Shown here: in pieces, positions 35,528-43,753 of the stretch | Numbering within the stretch: position 1 is the stretch's first letter | Layout: the number at the start of each line of letters is the position of its first letter | Assembly: GCF_030317105.1 (NCBI RefSeq) | Contig: NZ_JASZYG010000001.1 | Coordinates: 434,001-498,000, forward strand | Source of the DNA: Variovorax brevis | Lineage (GTDB): Bacteria; Pseudomonadota; Gammaproteobacteria; Burkholderiales; Burkholderiaceae_C | DNA length: 64,000 nucleotides | Direction: 5' to 3' | Notes under the pieces: model-generated | The model's input: only the letters and a program-made list of their open reading frames with translations | Told to the model about the DNA's origin: nothing | Databases searched by the model: none | Made by a program: the position numbers and the translations under genes

Positions 35528-37564
35528 ATGGTTGAAGCACAAAGAATCGCCTGCAGCAACGACGGCTGGTACACGATGTCGTTCACCGCCCGGTCGGACG
35601 GCTTCGAGTCGCCTGCGACAGGCACCATCTGGCGCGGCCAGCAGCAGGTGATCGACCTGGCCAACTACCCGGTGCCAGAAGGGCTCTCGTTCATGCCCGG
35701 CGTGTCGATCGACGCGGATGGCCGCAGCCACCCGCCGCCGCCGCCGGCCGCCATCACCTTCAAGATGAACGGGCGCACGGCCTTCTATGACGTCACGGGC
35801 AACGTCTGGACGTGGGAGGCCGTGTTCAACAAGCTCGGCGACCCCAGTGGCCGGCCGACGCTGCCTGGCTTTCCGGCGGACGTGCCGCTCAATGTCCTGC
35901 CGTATCACAACTGGGACAACCAGATCAACTCGCCCGGTATGCTCACCTGCGCCCCGCAATCGGCCGGCGACGTCGTGGCCGTCTGCAATTGGGCAAAGGA
36001 CAACGGCTACCAGGTGAGGCCGCGCGGCGTCATGCATGGCTGGTCGCCGCTGACCGTGGCCGTCAATCCCGATCCGAAGGCCAAGATCCTGCTGGTGGAT
36101 TTCACGAAGGGGCTGTGCCAGGCGACCGTGCTGGCGGCGTCGGGCGGATTGCCCACCCGCGTCAAGGTGCAGACCGGCAAGACCATGCTGGACCTGCTGA
36201 AGTACCTGGAGGCCCAGCCGGGCGGCAAGGGCCCGGCGCCCGGCTACAGCTTTCCCCACACGCCCGCACCGGGCAACCTGACGGTCGGCGGCGTGCTGGC
36301 CATCGACGCGCACGGCACCGCGGTGCCGACGCCGCCGCACGACGACTTTGCGGCCAGCTACGGATCGATGAGCAACCAGATCCTGGAGTTCACCGCCGTG
36401 GTCACGGACCCGGACTCCACCACGCCTGACCAATATTCCCTGCGCACTTTCAAGCGGGGCGAGGTCGATGCCAAGCTGTTCCTGGCCCATGTGGGGCGGG
36501 CGCTGCTGGTCGATGCCACCTTGCAGGTCATCGACAACTACAACCTGCGCTGCCAGAGCTTCACGAACTTTTCCGATGCCGTGGTGTTCGCCGCGCCCAG
36601 CGGGGCGACACCGATCCCCAAGGACAGTTTTGCGGACTACCTCGAGCGCTGCGGGCGCGTGGAGGTCATCTGGTTTCGCACCGGCACCAACCCGTGGCTC
36701 CATGTGTGGAGTGTCGAAGCCAGCAAGCCGGGTGGGTCAACGGCGGTGAGCGCGCCCTACAACTACCCGTTTGCCGACCACGTTCCCGATTCGCTGCAGA
36801 AATTCCTGAAGATGCTGCTCAACGGCGTTCCCTCGGCCACCCCGCTGTTCGGACAGACGGCCGCCAACGTCACTGCGAATGGGCTGGACGGGAAGAACAT
36901 GGTGGGCCAGTCCGCCTACCCGCCTTCGCGCGACATCTGGGGTCCGTCCAAAAACTCGCTGCTTTACATCCAGGACACGACGCTGCAGGTGACCGCCAAC
37001 GGCTACGCCCTGCAGATGAAGAAGGCCGACGTGCAGCAAGCGGTGCACGACTTCACCACGAAGTTCAGCAGCTTGCTGGCTAGCTACGAGTCGGCCAGCA
37101 AGTATCCGATCAACTCTGCCGTCGAAATTCGCGTCACCAGCCTGGACGATCCGGCGCGCGTGGCCGCCGGGTCGGGGCAGGGCGCAGAAAGCCCGCTGAT
37201 CTCCGCGCTCAGCTTCGATGACACGGCGAAGCAGAACGGGTGGGACGTCGCCTTGTGGGTGGACGTGCTGACCCTTCCGGGAACCGAACATGCCAACGCG
37301 TTCTATGCGGAACTGGAACAGTGGCTCTTGCAGCGCTTCTCGGGCAAGGCGGCGCGCGCCCTGCCGGAGTGGTCGAAGGGCTGGGCCTATTCCGCAGGCC
37401 AGGGCGCATGGACCGACACGAACTTCCTTGCGCATGTCCGCGAGGCGTTCAGCACGGGCCGCACCGATCGCAACAACTGGAAGTTCGCGGTCGATGGACT
37501 CAAGAAGTACGACAAGTCCAACCTGTACTCGAACCCGCTGCTCGAACAGTTGTTCACCGGATAG
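35528..37564 (+). CDS. VAO-family flavoenzyme, type II cholesterol-oxidase-like
   Basis: A 678-residue FAD-dependent oxidase with no clear signal peptide. An N-terminal extension of about 100 residues (MVEAQRIACSNDGWYTMSFT) has no recognised family. It is followed by a PCMH-type FAD-binding domain: SAGDVVAVCNWAKDNGYQVR, then RPRGVMHGWSPL, whose His170 is the likely covalent FAD attachment, and PGNLTVGGVLAIDAHGT. The C-terminal half (about 370-670) matches the layout of the substrate-binding domain of Brevibacterium type II cholesterol oxidase. Family knowledge suggests oxidation of a sterol or other alcohol with O2. It lies 22 bp after the giant LamG gene with GGAAGGA upstream. A sterol-active enzyme beside an aegerolysin is notable. 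Other VAO alcohol oxidases remain possible. Confidence 0.68.
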   Translation: MVEAQRIACSNDGWYTMSFTARSDGFESPATGTIWRGQQQVIDLANYPVPEGLSFMPGVSIDADGRSHPPPPPAAITFKMNGRTAFYDVTGNVWTWEAVFNKLGDPSGRPTLPGFPADVPLNVLPYHNWDNQINSPGMLTCAPQSAGDVVAVCNWAKDNGYQVRPRGVMHGWSPLTVAVNPDPKAKILLVDFTKGLCQATVLAASGGLPTRVKVQTGKTMLDLLKYLEAQPGGKGPAPGYSFPHTPAPGNLTVGGVLAIDAHGTAVPTPPHDDFAASYGSMSNQILEFTAVVTDPDSTTPDQYSLRTFKRGEVDAKLFLAHVGRALLVDATLQVIDNYNLRCQSFTNFSDAVVFAAPSGATPIPKDSFADYLERCGRVEVIWFRTGTNPWLHVWSVEASKPGGSTAVSAPYNYPFADHVPDSLQKFLKMLLNGVPSATPLFGQTAANVTANGLDGKNMVGQSAYPPSRDIWGPSKNSLLYIQDTTLQVTANGYALQMKKADVQQAVHDFTTKFSSLLASYESASKYPINSAVEIRVTSLDDPARVAAGSGQGAESPLISALSFDDTAKQNGWDVALWVDVLTLPGTEHANAFYAELEQWLLQRFSGKAARALPEWSKGWAYSAGQGAWTDTNFLAHVREAFSTGRTDRNNWKFAVDGLKKYDKSNLYSNPLLEQLFTG

Positions 37565-37692
37565 TCGCCATGTGGTCGAAGGCTGCGCCGGCCTTCGACG
37601 GATGGCGCAGCGCGCGCGGACCGAATAGACTGTGTCCGCGAAATCGCTCGCAGGCAGCAGAGGGAAATTGTCCTGATGTGGCAACCACCGAC

Positions 37693-39735
37693 ATGGGCAG
37701 CGTGAGGACCTTCATCGCCAAGGCGCCCGACGCGCCCTCATCGGTCTGGAAAGCCCGTGCGGCCTTCTGCCTTCTTCTGGCCATTTTTCTTTTGAGCGCC
37801 GCCAGGCCCGCGGCCGCCTGGGTCTACCCCGAGCATCGTCAACTGGCGCTGCTGGCCGTCCAGCAACTCGATCCCGAGCGCAAAGTCGTCTTCGACCAGT
37901 TGTGGCAAGGCGCACGCACGGGCGACGAGCAGCGCCTTTGCGCGCAGGGCGCCGATGCCACGCAGGAGCTCACGCCCGCATGCATCGATTGGGCCGCCTT
38001 GTCGGCCATCGCCGGCGACCATTCCTGCTCGAGCCGCGAGATGCTGGACACCGCACGCAACGCGGCGTGGATCCTTTCCGTGGCCGACGTGGCCGCGCAG
38101 CTCAAGCTCGACCTGGGGCGCCTGCCTGTGACGGCGGAACCCGAACTGAGCGGCAAGGCGCCGGATGTGTTTTCGGATGCGCAGCGGCGGCTCGCGAGCC
38201 AGGCGGTGCAGGCGCAACGCGTGAATGCGCTGCGCACCGCCGACATCCGGCTGCAACGCGCCGATCCTGAATACGCCACGCGGGCCGGCTCCAACAACGC
38301 GCACTTCCTGCTGGCACGCCCCAGCACGCTGGTGAGCCCGCTCGACTACGCGGCATTGACGCTGCGCATCGGCTCGGACGTCAACGCGGTCGGCGTGTAT
38401 TCCTGGTTCCACCTGAGCGCGCTGCAAAAGGCCAGCCGGCTGCGCGACGAATCGCTTTCGACTGCGCAACGCAACGAACTCGCACGCGCCGCACTGGCCG
38501 ACGAGGCCTTCGCGCTGCACTTCCTGCAGGACGTCTTTGCCGCGGGGCACATCGCCGGCTCGTGGGGCGACACGTCGCAGCGGCAAGGCACGCACGACTA
38601 CTACAACCAGAGCGGGCTCGAAGTCTTCACCTGGCGTGGAGGAGGGCACTCGCTGGTGCTGATGGGCGATGCCCACATGCGGCCCGAAGATGCGCAAGGG
38701 GTGGCCGTGTCGATCCAGGCCAGCCTGCAGCAGGTGCTTGACGTGGCGTCCGGCCGCACGGGAGCGGCGGAGTTTCCTGCGACCCCGGTGGCGCCGGCCG
38801 AACCGGACGCGTTCAACGTCTGCCGAACCAACAACTTTCCCCAACGCGATCCCGGCATCCGGGCGCGCCCCGAAGACCTGCGTCTCCTTGAAAGCACGCT
38901 GGTGGCGACGCCGGTGCCGGGGCTGGGCCCGGGGCTGGGCGCGATGCCTCGTTTTCGCAGTGAGGTCGGCCCCTTCATCGGGTTGGCAGGCTCTATCGAC
39001 GGGCGCGTCATCGACGGCAGCTTCACGAGCGCCGACGCTTCCAGGGGAACCGTGATCGGCCTGGACCTGTCGGTGCGGGCCGGCTTCGGGCTCGACGGCG
39101 TGATGGGGCAGTCGGGTGACGGCCTGGTCTACGCCTCGGTCGGATTCCGCGCGGATTCGCCTTCCAGCAACCAGTTCAGCGACACCTCACGCGGCGCACT
39201 CGGCGGCAACCTGAGCGCCGCCGTGCCCGCGCGCGCGGGGCTCTCGCTGCGCCTGCGCATGCCCTATTACCTGGTGCCCGGCGATCTCGTGCTGGTCTCG
39301 CCGATGTATTTTGTCAACCCGAAGGCTTACGCGGACATGGCCGTGGCGGCGGCCAACGGCGGCCTGCTGCGCCTTCAGTCGGGCTGGGCCACAGCCGTCG
39401 GGCGCTTCCAGTTCGTGCTCGGCCGCGAACTGGGTGTGACCTTCTACGGGTTGTCAGGTGACGACCAGTTGCTGGCGCCGAGCGTTGCGCCCGGCGGGCT
39501 GGGACGGGCGGTCAACTTCAAGTCCACTTCCTTCGAATTGCCGATTGCCGAGTACCGGCCTTACCGGGCTTTCTCGACCAATCAAAGCTCGTCCGTGGTC
39601 GTTCAACTGTTTGCAGCGGCCGACGTACCGCGTGGCGGCACCGTGCGCTTCCCCGTCGGTGCGCCGGCGCCGGAGCTGCGCACGGTCTGGTCGATCGGCG
39701 TGCGTTTGGTCTTCGACTGGCGCTACTACTACTGA
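37693..39735 (+). CDS. Secreted zinc phospholipase C/S1-P1 nuclease-like enzyme fused to an outer-membrane barrel
   Basis: A 680-residue protein with a signal peptide ending AARPAAA. The mature N-terminus begins with Trp43, then His48, the spacing of the zinc-binding Trp1/His6 pair in P1 nuclease. Further candidate ligands are Asp99, Asp109-His110, and His276-x3-Asp280-x5-His286 (HFLQDVFAAGH), the exact spacing seen in zinc phospholipases C and S1/P1 nucleases, then His301 (GTHDYYN). After about residue 400 the chain becomes beta-rich with alternating hydrophobics (VIGLDLSVRAGFGLDGVM, LSLRLRMPYYLVPGDL), and ends VRLVFDWRYYY, a terminal aromatic motif typical of outer-membrane barrels. I infer a surface- or periplasm-facing phosphodiesterase held by a barrel. 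Lipid versus nucleic acid specificity is undecided. ATG 37693 lacks a strong ribosome site. Confidence 0.62.
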   Translation: MGSVRTFIAKAPDAPSSVWKARAAFCLLLAIFLLSAARPAAAWVYPEHRQLALLAVQQLDPERKVVFDQLWQGARTGDEQRLCAQGADATQELTPACIDWAALSAIAGDHSCSSREMLDTARNAAWILSVADVAAQLKLDLGRLPVTAEPELSGKAPDVFSDAQRRLASQAVQAQRVNALRTADIRLQRADPEYATRAGSNNAHFLLARPSTLVSPLDYAALTLRIGSDVNAVGVYSWFHLSALQKASRLRDESLSTAQRNELARAALADEAFALHFLQDVFAAGHIAGSWGDTSQRQGTHDYYNQSGLEVFTWRGGGHSLVLMGDAHMRPEDAQGVAVSIQASLQQVLDVASGRTGAAEFPATPVAPAEPDAFNVCRTNNFPQRDPGIRARPEDLRLLESTLVATPVPGLGPGLGAMPRFRSEVGPFIGLAGSIDGRVIDGSFTSADASRGTVIGLDLSVRAGFGLDGVMGQSGDGLVYASVGFRADSPSSNQFSDTSRGALGGNLSAAVPARAGLSLRLRMPYYLVPGDLVLVSPMYFVNPKAYADMAVAAANGGLLRLQSGWATAVGRFQFVLGRELGVTFYGLSGDDQLLAPSVAPGGLGRAVNFKSTSFELPIAEYRPYRAFSTNQSSSVVVQLFAAADVPRGGTVRFPVGAPAPELRTVWSIGVRLVFDWRYYY

Positions 39736-39755
39736 ACCGAAGCATGAGGTCTGCG

Positions 39756-40871
39756 ATGGGCAATGCGCTCCACCCGTTTCCCTGGCGCGGCGCGTGGCAT
39801 GCGTGCCTTGCCAGCGCATGTCTTCTGATGGGCGGCTGCACCTCGTCGCCACTGATGCCTTTTGCCACGGACACCGTTCCGCTCGTGCTGGTGCCTGCCA
39901 CGCAGACCGGCACGCAAGACCGGCGGCCGCGCTTCCGGGAGATCTTCTGCGCGGTGCTCGAGGCCCGCGGAACCGCGTTGCCGGACTATCGCCCTTGCGA
40001 CGAAGCATTGACGCGCCTGGGCGCCGAGGCGGCCGGAACGGGGCGCCCGGTCGATCTCGGCGGCTCGAAACGGCGACTGGTGGCGGTGGTGGTGCCGGGG
40101 GTCGGGTACGAATGCTTCGAGCCCTGGCTGCATGCGCCCGGAACCTTGCGCCAGCACGTGCAGCAGTTCGGCTACGACCTGGACATGGTCAAGGTCGATG
40201 CGCTGTCAGGCACCGCCAGGAACGCGCAGATGATCCGCGATGCGCTGATGGCCATGCCCGCAGAACCCGGCGCGCCGCGCCTCGTGCTCATCGGCTATTC
40301 CAAGGGCGCGCCCGACATCCTCGAGGCCGTGACCCGCTATCCGGAGATCCGCAGCCGCATCGCCGCGGTGGTGAGCGTTGCGGGCGCAATCGGCGGCTCG
40401 CCGCTGGCGAACGACGCCACGCAGGACCAGGCCAACCTGATGCGCTACTTTCCGGGCGCGACCTGCGGCAAGGGCGACGGCGGCGCCGTGGAAAGCCTGC
40501 ATCCCACGACGCGCAAGACATGGCTGGCGCAGAACCCGCTGCCCAGGGACTTTGGCTACTACTCGCTGGTCACGCTTCCGCAGCCCGATCGTGTGTCGCT
40601 CATCCTTCATGGCAGCCGCAACAAGCTGGCGCAGGTGGATGCGCGCAACGACAGCCAGGTGATCTTCTACGACCAGATCGTGCCGGGCAGCACCTTGATG
40701 GGCTACATCAACGCCGATCACTGGGCGATTGCGCTGCCGATCAATCGCACGCGCGCCGTGGCGGCGGCGATTGCGGTCACGGAGAACGCGTATCCCAGGG
40801 AGGCGATGCTGGAGGCGTTGTTGCGCTTTGTGGAAGAGGATCTTGGGGGTGCGGGGGCGGGCGGTCGGTGA
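39756..40871 (+). CDS. Lipase-like alpha/beta-hydrolase lipoprotein
   Basis: A 371-residue lipoprotein (lipobox LMGGC) with an alpha/beta-hydrolase fold. The body has VAVVVPGVGYECFEPW after the first strand, LVLIGYSKGAPDILEA as nucleophile elbow with Ser in GYSKG, and a late NADHWAIALP whose His could complete the triad. The oxyanion and lid regions are not recognisable. The fold and elbow suggest an esterase or lipase of the outer membrane or periplasm. ATG 39756 has GAGG 6 bases upstream; an ATG at 39744 is also in frame. It starts 20 bp after the phospholipase/nuclease-barrel gene, so it probably ends the same operon. A short unassigned gap separates it from the convergent GDPD gene. Confidence 0.7.
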   Translation: MGNALHPFPWRGAWHACLASACLLMGGCTSSPLMPFATDTVPLVLVPATQTGTQDRRPRFREIFCAVLEARGTALPDYRPCDEALTRLGAEAAGTGRPVDLGGSKRRLVAVVVPGVGYECFEPWLHAPGTLRQHVQQFGYDLDMVKVDALSGTARNAQMIRDALMAMPAEPGAPRLVLIGYSKGAPDILEAVTRYPEIRSRIAAVVSVAGAIGGSPLANDATQDQANLMRYFPGATCGKGDGGAVESLHPTTRKTWLAQNPLPRDFGYYSLVTLPQPDRVSLILHGSRNKLAQVDARNDSQVIFYDQIVPGSTLMGYINADHWAIALPINRTRAVAAAIAVTENAYPREAMLEALLRFVEEDLGGAGAGGR

Positions 40872-40931
40872 GGTCGCTCGCCAGGCAGTCCAACATGCGT
40901 AGCGGTCAGTGAAAGCGACGCATGATTGGGT

Positions 40932-42176
40932 TCAATCGTTGTTGCGCTCGCACCTTCGCGAATTGATCAGGCACGACGCATAGTCCGGGTCGTTCTTGAG
41001 CAGGAACATGGCCCGCGCCGCGACCGCGGTGTCGGCGAAGTCGCTGAACAAGCCGTCGACACCCGCTTCGTAGAAGGCCAGGTATTCGTTCACCGCGTTG
41101 CCGCCAAAGCTGCCGGTCAGTCGCTTTTGCTCACTGCGGAAGGTGTACGGGTGCACCAGCAGCCCGAGCTTGTGGGCATTGGCGATGACGTCGGTGGGCG
41201 CAAGCAGGACGCGGTCGCGCTCGTCGACGGCGCCATCCCCTGTGACGTCGGCACAGGCGCCGTTCTGGACAGTCTTGCAGGCACTCGGGATCAGGTAGGG
41301 CTTCCACGGGCCGATGCCGTCGGCGTAGCCCTTGACCTCCTGGAGGCCGCGCCACGTCACCAGGTCCTTGAACAGGCCATCGCGGTTCGACACCACCCAG
41401 TCGTAGGGCTTGTCGAAGGGCGGGCTCAGGTCCATGGATCCGTCGGGCTTCACGTCGTTCGCGTCGATCAGCTGGATCAAGCGCACGCTGGTCTTGTTGC
41501 GAAGGTACTTCAGGTTCGCCGTCTCGAAGGACTGGATGAACACCGGCGCATTGCGGTGGTTCCACCCCGCGGCGGCCAGCACCGCCAGCAGCCGGTCTTC
41601 CAGTGGCAAGCCGATGCTCTGGTGATAGGTGGGGTGCTTGGTTTCCGGGTAGATGCCGATGCGGCGACCTTCGTCACGCGACTTGCGCTTGGCCAGATCG
41701 ATGACTTCGGCCAGCGTGGGGATCTCGAACTTGCCATTGAAGTCCTGGTCCCGGTCCGGGAAGGACTGCACCGCGCGCAACTGCTTGATTTCCGCCAGTG
41801 TGAAGTCGCTGGCAAAGAAGCCATCGGTCGCCACGCCATCCAGCATGACGGTGCGCCGCCGCGCCGCGAACTTCGGGAAGTCCTTGACGTTGGTGGTGTC
41901 GATCAGGTTGGGCTCGTGCCGCGCGATCAGGTGGCCGTCCTTGGTGGCGACCAGGTCGGGCTCGATGTAGTCCGCGCCCAGCGTGATCCCCAGCGCATAG
42001 GCCTCGAGCGTGTGCTCCGGCAGGTAGCCGTTGGCCCCACCCCGGTGGCCGATGACCAGCGGCGCGTTGTCGCCGCGGCGGCGGCTGCGCTCGTCGTGCG
42101 CGGTGGCCGGGGCCGTGGCGGCAAGAAGGGTGCCGCAGCAAAGCATGGCGGCGAAGAGTCTATTGAAACGGGCCAA
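40932..42176 (-). CDS. Periplasmic glycerophosphodiester phosphodiesterase, GlpQ-like
   Basis: Hydrolyses glycerophosphodiesters, the deacylated head-group remains of phospholipids, to glycerol-3-phosphate and an alcohol. The 414-residue protein has a signal peptide ending APATA, then the GDPD signature: [19 protein letters not shown] with His44, [12 protein letters not shown] with the metal-binding Glu and Asp, and ARHEP. Near residue 310 an insert carries [12 protein letters not shown], a classic EF-hand-like calcium loop. The start is TTG at 42176 with CAGGAG 6 bases before it; an ATG ten codons in would shorten the signal. It is convergent with the lipid-active cluster and may process its products. 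Confidence 0.85.
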   Translation of the reverse strand: MARFNRLFAAMLCCGTLLAATAPATAHDERSRRRGDNAPLVIGHRGGANGYLPEHTLEAYALGITLGADYIEPDLVATKDGHLIARHEPNLIDTTNVKDFPKFAARRRTVMLDGVATDGFFASDFTLAEIKQLRAVQSFPDRDQDFNGKFEIPTLAEVIDLAKRKSRDEGRRIGIYPETKHPTYHQSIGLPLEDRLLAVLAAAGWNHRNAPVFIQSFETANLKYLRNKTSVRLIQLIDANDVKPDGSMDLSPPFDKPYDWVVSNRDGLFKDLVTWRGLQEVKGYADGIGPWKPYLIPSACKTVQNGACADVTGDGAVDERDRVLLAPTDVIANAHKLGLLVHPYTFRSEQKRLTGSFGGNAVNEYLAFYEAGVDGLFSDFADTAVAARAMFLLKNDPDYASCLINSRRCERNND

Positions 42177-42361
42177 GGCGTTCTCCTGTTGAAGGTTGCG
42201 ACCGAAAGATATGTGCCGGCCGTGACAGCGGTAAGTCCTGCAGGGTAGTGTGCTGTCCCATGAATAGCTGCGCTAAATGACCTGTTCTGACGATTTGGGG
42301 TGCGCGCAGAATGAAGCAGGTGGCGCTCCCAGGGCCACGCTGCCTCCATCCAGGAGTTCAA

Positions 42362-42703
42362 ATGAAATTGATGCGCTCGAAGTCCGCACGCACCCGGGCC
42401 GTGGCAGCCGCCGCGACGGGTGCGCATGCCACAGGCACCGTTGCATTGGGCACCATCGCGATGGGCGCCGTCGCCGTCGGTGCGGTGGCCATTGGTGCCT
42501 TGTCCATTGGGCGGCTTTTCGTGGGCCGGGTTCGAATCCGGCGGTTGGAGATCGACGAACTGGTTGTTCACCGCCTTCGCGTCACGGAGCAACTCACGAC
42601 GCCGTCGACGCCGTCGACGCCCGATGCTGGCGACGTCATTGAAGCTTCGGAACCTGATGCCGCGAGTGCAGTCGTCGAGGAGAACGCGGCGTCGAAGCAG
42701 TAG
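42362..42703 (+). CDS. Small Gly/Ala-repeat protein
   Basis: A 113-residue protein. A positively charged start (MKLMRSKSARTRA) is followed by a periodic Ala/Gly/Val/Ile stretch (ATGTVALGTIAMGAVAVGAVAIGALSIGRL) repeating roughly every 5-6 residues, then RIRRLEIDELVVHRLRV, a TPSTPSTP linker and an acidic tail. The periodicity suggests a short beta-solenoid or a membrane hairpin. No characterised family is recognised. ATG 42362 has CAGGAG 5 bases upstream. Three GTCGACGCC-like units give the TPSTP repeat. Confidence 0.65.
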   Translation: MKLMRSKSARTRAVAAAATGAHATGTVALGTIAMGAVAVGAVAIGALSIGRLFVGRVRIRRLEIDELVVHRLRVTEQLTTPSTPSTPDAGDVIEASEPDAASAVVEENAASKQ

Positions 42704-42765
42704 GCACGAACGCGCGCAAGCGTGGGCCTTGCGTTGCCGGCGCGATCAGTACACCCTGACCGAAC

Positions 42766-43500
42766 TCAAGCGGTCCGGATTCGTCCCGCCGCCGGTTTCG
42801 TTGAAGGCGCTTTGGGCGGCACGGACAGCTGCTTATCCAGAGCTTTCTTCGTCGCGCGGGAAAGACTCAGTTCCTTTCCCTTGACGAGCCAATAGCTCGC
42901 GAACGCCCAGATGCCGAGCGCTTCCACGGCAATGACGAACTTGTTCTCGCCAACCGTCCACTGGATGATCAATGCGATCACAGGCGAAGCCAGCATGAAA
43001 AACCCGATGATGGCGTACTTGAGCTTGTAGGGCGTTTGCGAGACCCCTTCAGGCAGGTACTTGAGGGTGTCGCGTGCCCTGAACCAGACCACGTAGACGA
43101 GGCAACCGAACAAACCGAAAGCGCACAAGCCGTGGGGGGTCCAGCCCCCGCATCCGTCGCATGTCCACTTCATGGGGAAGCAGGCGACGCCCACCGCAAA
43201 AATGGCCGCGGCATTCAAGGCGAGGTTTTCCTCCCTCGTGAATCCCTTGTAGAGATACAGGAACGCTCCCACGGCGAACAAGCCTCCGACGAAGACAATC
43301 CGGCTCGGGTTGAAGCCTGTATTCGTCGCCCAGTAGTAGGCACTCAAGGAATCCTGGATCGGAAGCCCGCGGTCGAACAGGAGACCGACGCCCACGACGA
43401 CGATGGGGAAAGCGAACGCGATGTACGCCATGCCCACTCGCAGGCTGATGTACGTGTCGAAGACATGGTCGTAGAGTTTCTCGCCGGTGGTCGTGTCCAT
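42766..43500 (-). CDS. Polytopic membrane protein of unknown function
   Basis: A 244-residue inner-membrane protein with about six or seven hydrophobic segments (AYIAFAFPIVVVGVGLLF, VFVGGLFAVGAFLYLY, AAIFAVGVACFPM, LCAFGLFGCLVYVVWF, AIIGFFMLASPVIALII, FVIAVEALGIWAFASYWLV) and a Lys/Pro-rich tail. The loop DSLSAYYWATNTGFN before the second helix resembles a widespread family of uncharacterised membrane proteins. Cysteines in CDGCGGW could bind metal or form a disulfide. ATG 43500 has GGAGGG close upstream. It is divergent from the AI-2E-type permease. Confidence 0.75.
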   Translation of the reverse strand: MDTTTGEKLYDHVFDTYISLRVGMAYIAFAFPIVVVGVGLLFDRGLPIQDSLSAYYWATNTGFNPSRIVFVGGLFAVGAFLYLYKGFTREENLALNAAAIFAVGVACFPMKWTCDGCGGWTPHGLCAFGLFGCLVYVVWFRARDTLKYLPEGVSQTPYKLKYAIIGFFMLASPVIALIIQWTVGENKFVIAVEALGIWAFASYWLVKGKELSLSRATKKALDKQLSVPPKAPSTKPAAGRIRTA

Positions 43501-43681
43501 GTTGCCCTCCGTTCCTGGTTTGCCAAAAGCAGGTGTTGCGCAAGCCAGTCTTTGCGCTGGCCCGGCAACCTTTGCCTGCCGGGATTCAATTTGTACGGCA
43601 GTCGTGACGGGACACGCATCCCACACCTGAAGGATGTTTTGCCGGCACCGGGTTGCATACGGGTTGCTGAATGCTGAAGTC

Positions 43682-43723
43682 TTGAGAGTTATCAAGTCAA
43701 GCAGGAAGAATCGCAGGAACAAT
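43682..43723 (+). promoter_or_regulatory. FNR-type site upstream of the AI-2E-family permease
   Basis: TTGAGAGTTATCAA (43682-43695) fits TTGA-N6-TCAA. After 22 bp comes AACAAT (43718-43723), a plausible -10 at the same spacing as in the other promoters of this set. It sits between the divergent unknown membrane protein and the permease, closer to the permease. Confidence 0.55.
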
Positions 43724-43753
43724 GCGACGTCCTCCACCTTGAAAGGTCGACCG

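Noticed and set aside
26284..42176. A defined genomic island or prophage
   Set aside because: No integrase, transposase, tRNA edge or direct-repeat attachment sites were found. The composition change suggests transfer but gives no boundaries.
42525..42545. tRNA-like T-arm (GGGTTCGAATCCGG)
   Set aside because: It lies inside the small Gly/Ala-repeat gene (coding for GRVRIRR). No acceptor stem or anticodon arm can be built around it.
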